Positions 4,405-9,290 of a DNA stretch of 9,290 nt are shown piece after piece; positions within the stretch are counted from its first letter, which is position 1; every line of letters begins with the position of its first letter. A program made the translations under genes and the position numbers. The DNA is from Acidobacteriota bacterium (lineage in GTDB: Bacteria; Actinomycetota; Acidimicrobiia; Acidimicrobiales; UBA8190), in assembly GCA_028872975.1 (NCBI GenBank), contig JAGWNV010000080.1, positions 1-9,290 on the forward strand. Reading direction: 5' to 3'. The notes beneath the pieces are model-generated. The model searched no databases. It saw nothing but the letters and a program-made list of their open reading frames with translations, and was not told where the DNA came from.

Positions 4405-5466
4405 GTGACTGACGTCGAGATCTCCTCGACGGCACGGTCCCGCTGGCGGCTGCGGCTCCCGAGGGTGCTGCTGGTCGCGGGATCTGTCGTCACAGTGGCG
4501 GGACCTGTGCTCTGGCCCTCGGCGCGCCCGGTGGGTGCCGATCCGCTCGGCTCCGCACGCGCCCAGGCCGCCGCCGTCAACGCCCAGCTCCAGGCCGACG
4601 GGGCCAAGCTCGACGCGCTGGCGCAGCGGTACGAGCAGGCGCAGCAGCAGCTGGCCAGCGTGCGCGCCCAGGCCACGCAGGTGCAGAGCGCCATCGCCCA
4701 GGACCAGGCCCAAGTCGCCGCCGACGAGGCGACGCTGCGCGGGGAGGCACTGCACAGCTACGAGAACGGCGCCGGCAACGGTGATCTGAATTCCGTCTTC
4801 GGTCCGGTGGGCGGCACCCAGGGCGCCGCTTCCGCCGTCTACACGAACCTCGCCACCGGCGACGTGACGACGACGGCCGACGCGCTCGGTGTCGCCGAGG
4901 CGAACCTCGCCAAGCAGGAAGCGCAACTGCAGGCCGGCCAGGCCCAGGCCCAGGCGCTCGTCGACGCCATCGGCGCACAGCGACAGACCGCCCTCACCAC
5001 CGCCGCCGCCGAGCAGTCCACCTTGCACTCTCTCTCGGCGCAGATCAGCCAGTACCTGGCCCAGCAGCAGGCGTCCCACGTCGGCCCGGTCGGCCCTGGG
5101 CCGGCACCGACGGGGTCCGCCGCCGTCGCCGTGCGCGCCGCCGAGAGCCAGATCGGCGTGCCGTACCAGTGGGGCGCCGAGTCGCCCGGCCGCGGCTTCG
5201 ACTGCTCGGGACTCACCCAGTGGTCGTGGGCGCAGGCGGGGGTGTCGATCCCGAGGACCTCCGAGGAGCAGTGGGCCGCCCTCCCCCACGTGCCGATGTC
5301 GGCCATCGTGCCCGGCGACCTCGTCTTCTGGGGCTCGGGGGGCGACGCCACCCACGTCGGCATCTACGTCGGCCACGGCGACGTCGTCCACGCCCCGAGC
5401 ACCGGCCAGGACGTCCAGATGGTCCCCATCTGGTCGAGCGGCCTGATGGGGGCCGGCCGGCCCTGA
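4405..5466 (+). CDS. secreted NlpC/P60 peptidoglycan endopeptidase with coiled coil (353 aa)
   Basis: A cell-wall hydrolase expected to cut the peptide stems of peptidoglycan outside the membrane. Basic residues RSRWRLRLPR (11-20) and a hydrophobic stretch VLLVAGSVVTVAGPVLW (21-37) form a signal peptide, with likely cleavage near A45. Residues 50-220 are rich in Ala and Gln and predicted coiled coil, in two parts around a Gly-rich break (about 122-150). A Pro/Gly linker (226-238) leads to NlpC/P60 (about 242-350). The catalytic residues are C267 in FDCSGL, H317 in THVGIYVG and H329 in VVHAPSTG. This layout matches RipA/RipC-like and PcsB-like hydrolases, whose coiled coil is controlled by FtsEX or similar partners; none is nearby. 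The GTG at 4405 is chosen because codon bias begins there. No clear ribosome binding site is seen, so the start is uncertain. Confidence 0.88.
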   Translation: MTDVEISSTARSRWRLRLPRVLLVAGSVVTVAGPVLWPSARPVGADPLGSARAQAAAVNAQLQADGAKLDALAQRYEQAQQQLASVRAQATQVQSAIAQDQAQVAADEATLRGEALHSYENGAGNGDLNSVFGPVGGTQGAASAVYTNLATGDVTTTADALGVAEANLAKQEAQLQAGQAQAQALVDAIGAQRQTALTTAAAEQSTLHSLSAQISQYLAQQQASHVGPVGPGPAPTGSAAVAVRAAESQIGVPYQWGAESPGRGFDCSGLTQWSWAQAGVSIPRTSEEQWAALPHVPMSAIVPGDLVFWGSGGDATHVGIYVGHGDVVHAPSTGQDVQMVPIWSSGLMGAGRP

Positions 5467-5468
5467 CG

Positions 5469-5498
5469 TTGAGCGGCGCTCTCCCCGGCCCCTACGGT
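5469..5498 (+). promoter_or_regulatory. candidate promoter of the aldo/keto reductase gene
   Basis: TTGAGC (5469-5474) and TACGGT (5493-5498) are separated by 18 nt. The -10 fits TANNNT. Transcription would start near 5505, leaving a short leader with the strong ribosome binding site GAGGAGG (5515-5521). It begins just past the NlpC/P60 stop. Confidence 0.45.
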
Positions 5499-5527
5499 GG
5501 CCCCGACCAGGGTCGAGGAGGACGACG

Positions 5528-6493
5528 ATGACGATGGAGTACCGCCGACTTGGACGAAGCGGGCTGAAGGTGAGCGTGCTCTCCTTCGGCTCCTGGGTCA
5601 CCTTCGGTCCCCAACTCGACGTCGGCCTGGCCACCGACTGCATCGGCGCCGCCGGCGAGGCTGGGGTCAACTTCTTCGACAACGCCGAGGCGTACGCCGG
5701 CGGGGAGTCGGAGCGGATCATGGGGCAGGCCTTCACCGCCCTGGGGTGGCCCCGCCACGACTACGTGGTCTCGACCAAGGTCTTCTGGGGGATCCACGAC
5801 GCCCCCAACATGCGCAACACCCTCAACCGCAAGTACCTGATGCAGGCCGTCGACGGGTCCCTCGAGCGGTTCGGGCTCGACTTCGTGGACCTCCTCTTCT
5901 GCCACCGGGCCGATCCCGAGACCACCATCGAGGAGACGGTGTGGGCGATGTCGGACATCGTGAGTGCCGGCAAGGCCCTGTACTGGGGTACCTCGGAGTG
6001 GGCCGCCGACGAGATCCGCGCCGCCTGGGAGATCGCCGAGCGCCACCACCTGCACAAGCCGGTGATGGAGCAGCCCCAGTACAACCTCTTCAACCGCCGC
6101 CGGGTGGAGCGCGAGTACGCACGGCTCTACGAGGAGATCGGCCTCGGCCTCACCATCTGGAGCCCTCTGGCTTCGGGGCTCCTCACCGGCAAGTACCTCG
6201 ACGGCGTGCCCGAGGGCAGCCGGGGGTCGCTCCCCGGCTACGAATGGCTCCGGGACATGCTCACCGAGCCGACGGCCAACGAGAAGGTCCGCAACCTGGC
6301 CGCCGTGGCCGACGAGCTCGGCTGCACCCTGGCCCAGCTGGCGCTGGCCTGGTGCACGAAGAATCCCCGCGTGTCGACGGTCATCACCGGTGCCAGCCGG
6401 GTGGAGCAGGTCCGGGAGAACATGGCCGCCCTCGAGGTGGCCGGCCGGCTCGACGTCGACCTCATGGCGCGGATCAAGGCGATCGTCCGCTGA
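5528..6493 (+). CDS. aldo/keto reductase (321 aa)
   Basis: An NADPH-dependent oxidoreductase with a TIM-barrel fold, in the AKR group related to potassium-channel beta subunits and E. coli YghZ-type enzymes. The N-terminus YRRLGRSGLKVSVLSFGSW is typical. The catalytic tetrad is complete: D51, Y56, K84 and H126 (FFDNAEAYAGGESE, STKVFW, DLLFCHRAD). The cofactor-contact segments QPQYNLFNR (182-190), WSPLASGLLTGKY (211-223) and VITGASRVEQVREN (285-298) are present. The natural substrate is unknown. The ATG at 5528 has GAGGAGG 6 nt upstream; a second in-frame ATG at 5534 is possible. It converges on the phosphatase gene with only a 9-bp gap and no clear terminator. Confidence 0.93.
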   Translation: MTMEYRRLGRSGLKVSVLSFGSWVTFGPQLDVGLATDCIGAAGEAGVNFFDNAEAYAGGESERIMGQAFTALGWPRHDYVVSTKVFWGIHDAPNMRNTLNRKYLMQAVDGSLERFGLDFVDLLFCHRADPETTIEETVWAMSDIVSAGKALYWGTSEWAADEIRAAWEIAERHHLHKPVMEQPQYNLFNRRRVEREYARLYEEIGLGLTIWSPLASGLLTGKYLDGVPEGSRGSLPGYEWLRDMLTEPTANEKVRNLAAVADELGCTLAQLALAWCTKNPRVSTVITGASRVEQVRENMAALEVAGRLDVDLMARIKAIVR

Positions 6494-6502
6494 CGGGTCG
6501 AC

Positions 6503-7294
6503 TCACGCCGGTTCGAGCAGCCGGTCCCGCAGGGCCGCCACCGTCGCAGTCCATCCCAGCCGATCGGCCATGGCCTCGAAGGAGCCGAACCTCTCCCGCA
6601 GCTCCCGCAGGAACCCCGCCATCGATCCCGGCTCGACCGAGAGGATGACCGGGGCGTACCGGGCCACCTCGGCGGCGGCGTCGGCGAATTCGGCCTGGAG
6701 CCGCTCGAGGACCTGCACCATGGCCGCCTTGGACAGCACGTAGTCCTCGACGATGACCTCGTCGGGCACGCCGAGGAGGCAGAGGACCACGGCCGACAGC
6801 ACCCCGGTGCGGTCCTTGCCCACCGAGCAGTGGAAGACGGCGGGCAGGTTTGCCGGCTCGGCGAGGACACCGAGGGCGGCGGACAGCCGGCCGGCGCCGG
6901 CGTCGACGTAGGAGGCGTAACGACGGGAGACGAAGTCGGTGTCGTCCCAGTCGGGCACAGCCTCGGCCCCGGGCAGGGTTTCGGTAAGGGGGAGGTGGTG
7001 GTAGGCCACACCGGCGACGTCGGCGGGGAACCGGCCCCTCGTGTCGACCTCGAGGGCCGTGCGGAGGTCGATGACGGTGCGGACGCCGAGATCCTCGAGC
7101 ACCGCCCGGTCTGCGGGCGAGAGCGCCGTGAGGCCGTCGGCGCGAAAGAGGGTGCGCCAGCGGGTCCGCCTGCCGTCGCCCGTCGGATACCCCCCGAGGT
7201 CGCGGAAGTTGCAGCAGGTCTCGAGCTCCACGTGCCGCGCGTGCAGGGCGTCCACAGCCGGATCAGTAAGCCACGGTCCCCGGCCCTCAGGCAA
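6503..7294 (-). CDS. tyrosine-protein phosphatase family enzyme, PtpB-like (263 aa)
   Basis: A cysteine phosphatase. The P-loop HCSVGKDRTG (155-164) holds nucleophile C156 and R162. The Lys-Asp inside the loop is the signature of the Y_phosphatase3 group, which includes mycobacterial MptpB and phosphoinositide-active enzymes, so substrates may be phosphotyrosine, phosphoserine or phospholipids. NFRDLGGYPT (29-38) and VRTVIDLRT (71-79) are family-typical N-terminal motifs, and EDYVLSK (183-189) follows the P-loop. No signal peptide is visible. The TTG at 7294 is chosen because it overlaps the upstream stop by 8 bp. A GTG 13 codons downstream is an alternative, and neither has a strong ribosome binding site. 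It is the last gene of a three-gene cassette. Confidence 0.88.
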   Translation of the reverse strand: MPEGRGPWLTDPAVDALHARHVELETCCNFRDLGGYPTGDGRRTRWRTLFRADGLTALSPADRAVLEDLGVRTVIDLRTALEVDTRGRFPADVAGVAYHHLPLTETLPGAEAVPDWDDTDFVSRRYASYVDAGAGRLSAALGVLAEPANLPAVFHCSVGKDRTGVLSAVVLCLLGVPDEVIVEDYVLSKAAMVQVLERLQAEFADAAAEVARYAPVILSVEPGSMAGFLRELRERFGSFEAMADRLGWTATVAALRDRLLEPA

Positions 7295-7565
7295 GCCGGC
7301 GGGCGATCTCCCGGGGGTACTCGGGGAAGTACTCCCCGATCACCTCCAGGCCGAAGCTGCGCAGGATCGACGTGGCGGGCTCGCGCTCGAGGAGGAAGGC
7401 GAAGGACTCTCGCACGAGGCGCTCGTCTCCCACCCCGGGGAAGCCCAGCCCGGCGGCGAACCCGGCCGGCACCCGGACGACGTGGCGGGTGACCGCGCCG
7501 GCGGCCCGGACCTCGACGTCGAAGCTCCCGTCGGGGCGCCGGGCCACCTCGACCGTGTCGCTCAC
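7287..7565 (-). CDS. conserved-looking hypothetical protein (92 aa)
   Basis: Function unknown. The first 36 residues look like beta strands (TVEVARRPDGSFDVEVRAAG). The C-terminal half is helical with a distinctive pattern, FLLEREPATSILRSFGLEVI (57-76) then GEYFPEYPREI (77-87), which I have seen in similar form in small actinobacterial proteins. There is no membrane segment or metal motif. The GTG at 7565 shares GTGA with the stop of the GNAT gene and has GGGGAGG 4 nt upstream, which makes the start reliable. Its end overlaps the phosphatase start by 8 bp. The strict coupling suggests a role linked to one of these two enzymes. Confidence 0.75.
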   Translation of the reverse strand: MSDTVEVARRPDGSFDVEVRAAGAVTRHVVRVPAGFAAGLGFPGVGDERLVRESFAFLLEREPATSILRSFGLEVIGEYFPEYPREIARRLA

Positions 7566-8128
7566 CCGGCCTCCCCGTCCCCGTCCCGGCCGGCGATTCG
7601 TTCGCCGGCGTCACCGGTGAGAGCCAGGCGCATCTCCCAGGTGCACACGGCAGGCCTGCTCCGAAGCGGCTCGCTGCGTCCCGTCGACCGGAACCCGGCC
7701 CGCTCGTAGAAGCGCCTGGCCCGGTCGTTGCCGTCGGCGACGGCCAGGCACAGCGCCGGCGCCCCCGTCGTGACGGCCCAGCCGATCACGGCTGCCAGCA
7801 GCTCGTCGGCCACCCCTCGACCCCGCCAGGACCCGGCCACCCACATGGAGATCACCTCGGGGCAGCCGCCCGGTTCCGTGCCGGGCCAGCCGGCGGCCAG
7901 ACCCACCGCGCCGAGTTCGCCGGCGCCCCCGCCCCCCTCGCCGCCGTCGGCCTCGGCCACGAACCAGGCCAGGGTCGAGGTGCTCGCCGTCCACCAGTCG
8001 TCGGGCCGGGTCACCTCATCCTCGAAGCTGGACCCGAAGGCGAGGGGCGCGTCGCGCAGCGCGTGGAGCCGGACGGTTCGCAGGAGGGGCCACTCCTCGG
8101 GTCCCAGCCGGCGGACGGTGGCGGCCAC
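7562..8128 (-). CDS. GNAT-family N-acetyltransferase (188 aa)
   Basis: An acetyl-CoA-dependent acyltransferase. The acetyl-CoA pyrophosphate loop is WRGRGVADELLAAVIGWA (101-118), following strand EVISMWV. NDRARRFYERAGF (134-146) is the usual motif B, with Y141 as the probable general acid. The N-terminus VRRLGPEEWPLLRTVRLHAL with LAFGSSFEDE is typical of the group. The substrate is unknown. An acidic Gly-rich insert (61-71) and an acidic tail (173-188) look disordered. The GTG at 8128 is the furthest upstream start in frame, and CAGAAT lies 6 nt before it, so it may be leaderless. It is the first gene of the cassette and is divergent from the YhhN gene across 50 bp. Confidence 0.87.
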   Translation of the reverse strand: MAATVRRLGPEEWPLLRTVRLHALRDAPLAFGSSFEDEVTRPDDWWTASTSTLAWFVAEADGGEGGGGAGELGAVGLAAGWPGTEPGGCPEVISMWVAGSWRGRGVADELLAAVIGWAVTTGAPALCLAVADGNDRARRFYERAGFRSTGRSEPLRSRPAVCTWEMRLALTGDAGERIAGRDGDGEAG

Positions 8129-8178
8129 CGGTGCATTCTGCCGCCGTCGGGCGACGCGTGTGCCAGGCTCGTCGGGCC

Positions 8179-8817
8179 ATGGACGGCGCCGCCATCTCCG
8201 CCCTCGTGGCCGCCGGCGTGCTGGCCGTGGGCGACTGGGTGGCGCGGGCCCGCAGGAGCAGGCTCCTCGAGTACCTCTGCAAGCCGGGCACCCTCGCCGG
8301 CCTCCTCGCCGTGGCCGCCCTCCTCACCCCTGCGGCGGGGCTCGGCGCCCGCCGGGACCTCTTCGTAGCCGCCCTGGCATTCTCGCTCCTGGGCGACGTC
8401 CTCCTCATGCTCCCGTCCGACCGCTTCGTGGCCGGGCTCGGCGCCTTCCTCGTCGCCCACCTCTGCTATCTCGCCGGCTTCCTCACGAGAGGACCGACCG
8501 CCGTCGGGTTCACCGTGGCGGCAGTGGTCGTCGCCGCCCTCGTGGCGCCGGTGGCGCGCCGGATCGTGGCCGGGCTGGCGACGAAGCCCGCCCTGCGTGG
8601 CCCCGTCATCGTCTACATGGTCGTCATCTCGGCGATGGCGGCGGCGGCGCTGTCGTCGGGCCGGCCCCTCGCCGGAGCCGGTGCCGTCCTCTTCGCCGCC
8701 TCCGACGCCATGATCGCCTGGGACCGCTTCGTCCGGCCCTTTGCCGGTGCCCCGGTGGCCATCATGGTCACCTACCACCTCGGCCAGGCAGGGCTCGTCC
8801 TCTCGCTCCTTCACTGA
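8179..8817 (+). CDS. YhhN/TMEM86-family membrane protein, putative lysoplasmalogenase (212 aa)
   Basis: A polytopic membrane protein with about seven or eight hydrophobic helices. The family includes TMEM86A/B and bacterial lysoplasmalogenases, which cleave the vinyl-ether bond of lysoplasmalogens. Family-type residues are visible: LLGDVLLM (71-78) with D73, GLGAFLVAHLCYL (86-98) with H94, ASDAMIAWDRF (174-184) with D176 and D182, and MVTYHLGQ (196-203). YLCKPGTL (32-39) is the usual first-loop motif. The ATG at 8179 gives a normal length. The frame is open to an ATG at 8131, which would lie next to the divergent GNAT start and adds an Arg-rich stretch unlike the family. Enzymatic activity is inferred from family only. 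Confidence 0.85.
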   Translation: MDGAAISALVAAGVLAVGDWVARARRSRLLEYLCKPGTLAGLLAVAALLTPAAGLGARRDLFVAALAFSLLGDVLLMLPSDRFVAGLGAFLVAHLCYLAGFLTRGPTAVGFTVAAVVVAALVAPVARRIVAGLATKPALRGPVIVYMVVISAMAAAALSSGRPLAGAGAVLFAASDAMIAWDRFVRPFAGAPVAIMVTYHLGQAGLVLSLLH

Positions 8818-8835
8818 CGGCTCCTGCGCCCGGCC

Positions 8836-8855
8836 CGCAGCGCTGCGCCTAGGAT
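8836..8855 (+). promoter_or_regulatory. candidate promoter with a 12-bp palindrome before the 29-aa peptide gene
   Basis: TAGGAT (8850-8855) fits the TANNNT -10 box. Two bases upstream lies the perfect 12-bp palindrome CGCAGCGCTGCG (8836-8847), inside the -35/-10 spacer. Start would be near 8862, leaving a leader of about 24 nt with AGGGGG before the GTG. The palindrome may be an operator or part of a terminator hairpin of the YhhN gene, whose stop is 18 bp upstream. Confidence 0.42.
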
Positions 8856-8885
8856 GCCGCCCGGCTCGTGAAGGGGGCTCGAACG

Positions 8886-8975
8886 GTGAGCACGACACAG
8901 TTGGCCCTGATCGGACTGGGCATCGTCATCGTGGTGCTCGTGGTCCTGTCCATCCATGGCCGCCGGAACTACTGA
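8886..8975 (+). CDS. 29-aa single-span membrane peptide
   Basis: A very small gene: GTG start, 29 codons, TGA stop. The peptide begins MSTTQLALIGLGIVIVVLVV and ends LSIHGRRNY. Residues 6-23 form one hydrophobic helix long enough to cross the membrane, followed by a short tail with two Arg that would stay in the cytoplasm (N-out, C-in by the positive-inside rule). A good ribosome binding site (AGGGGG, 8 nt before the GTG) and a -10 box support expression. Its 3' end overlaps the start of the Gfo/Idh/MocA gene by 20 bp, so the two are likely coupled. Function is unknown. It could also act as a leader peptide for the next gene. Confidence 0.55.
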   Translation: MSTTQLALIGLGIVIVVLVVLSIHGRRNY

Positions 8976-9290
8976 CCGTCCCCTCGGGGTCGGCCTCGTG
9001 GGCTGCGGGGTCATCGGCCAGATCCACGCCGACACCCTCCGGTTCCTCGTCGAGGACGGCGACATGGTGGCCGTCGCCGCCGCCGACCCCGTCGCCGCCG
9101 CCCACCAGGCCGCCCGGCGGAACTGCGCCTTCGGCTTCACCACCGAGGACGCCGGGGCGCTGATCGCCGATCCCGACGTCGAGGCCGTCCTCGTCGCCAC
9201 GCCGACCGACACCCACGCTCCCCTGGTCCGGGCCGCCCTGGCGCTGGGCAAGCCGGTGCTGTGCGAAAAGCCCCTGGCCCCCACCTACGC
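8956..9290 (+). CDS. Gfo/Idh/MocA-family oxidoreductase, N-terminal part (cut by window end)
   Basis: The first 111 residues of an NAD(P)-dependent sugar or inositol dehydrogenase-type enzyme. The Rossmann motif is GLVGCGVIGQIHADTL (13-28, G16-x-G18-x-x-G21) with D44 at the end of the second strand, where the cofactor ribose is bound. DVEAVLVATPTDTHAPLVRA (74-93) and the family-defining EKP (104-106) follow. The C-terminal substrate domain is outside the window, so the substrate is unknown. The ATG at 8956 lies within the end of the 29-aa gene, and the frame has no stop to the edge. Confidence 0.88.
   Translation, partial: MAAGTTDRPLGVGLVGCGVIGQIHADTLRFLVEDGDMVAVAAADPVAAAHQAARRNCAFGFTTEDAGALIADPDVEAVLVATPTDTHAPLVRAALALGKPVLCEKPLAPTY

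Noticed and set aside
4027..5736. Long antisense open frame of 569 codons opposite the NlpC/P60 gene.
   Set aside because: GC-rich antisense frames are often open by chance. Its translation is low-complexity and shows no domain, while the plus strand encodes a complete signal peptide and catalytic domain.

Overview
The window is uniformly GC-rich DNA with GC-biased third codon positions. It uses many GTG/TTG starts, short gaps, overlapping starts and stops, and -10 boxes of the TANNNT type, two or three of which sit 6-7 nt before a start codon (leaderless pattern). This points to a chromosomal segment of a high-GC actinobacterium. An Acidimicrobiia-like lineage is my guess, but the sequence alone does not prove it. 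I see no integrase, transposase, CRISPR array, phage gene or rRNA.

Layout. Positions 1-107 hold an edge region with a candidate tRNA promoter, followed by tRNA-Pro(CGG) at 108-182. A hairpin-rich gap (183-286) separates it from a minus-strand PRC-barrel protein (287-613). A 194-bp divergent gap leads to a stand-alone response-regulator receiver (808-1203), whose stop overlaps the start of a 75-aa Cys/His zinc-ribbon-like protein (1197-1424). Convergent to this pair is a group-2 sigma-70 family factor (1449-2420, minus). A 50-bp divergent promoter region separates it from a small conserved-looking helical protein (2471-2788, plus). Next, on the minus strand, are an extended SDR NAD-epimerase (2755-3702) and a hemerythrin-like helical protein (3777-4166). 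A 238-bp divergent gap rich in dyad symmetry precedes an exported coiled-coil NlpC/P60 peptidoglycan hydrolase (4405-5466, plus), followed by an aldo/keto reductase (5528-6493, plus). Convergent to it is a tightly overlapping minus-strand cassette: GNAT acetyltransferase, 92-aa protein, then protein-tyrosine-phosphatase-like enzyme (8128 down to 6503). Finally, on the plus strand, come a YhhN/TMEM86-type membrane protein (8179-8817), a 29-aa single-span membrane peptide (8886-8975), and an overlapping Gfo/Idh/MocA oxidoreductase that runs off the right edge (8956-9290+).

How the genes may work together. Three groups look translationally coupled: receiver + zinc protein, GNAT + 92-aa protein + phosphatase, and 29-aa peptide + Gfo/Idh/MocA. 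Signalling and stress functions are concentrated on the left (receiver, sigma factor, PRC barrel), cell-wall remodelling in the middle, and redox and lipid-related enzymes on the right. I do not see a clearly new multi-gene defence or biosynthetic system. The items most worth a second look are the small proteins in coupled operons and the palindromic elements in the promoter regions.
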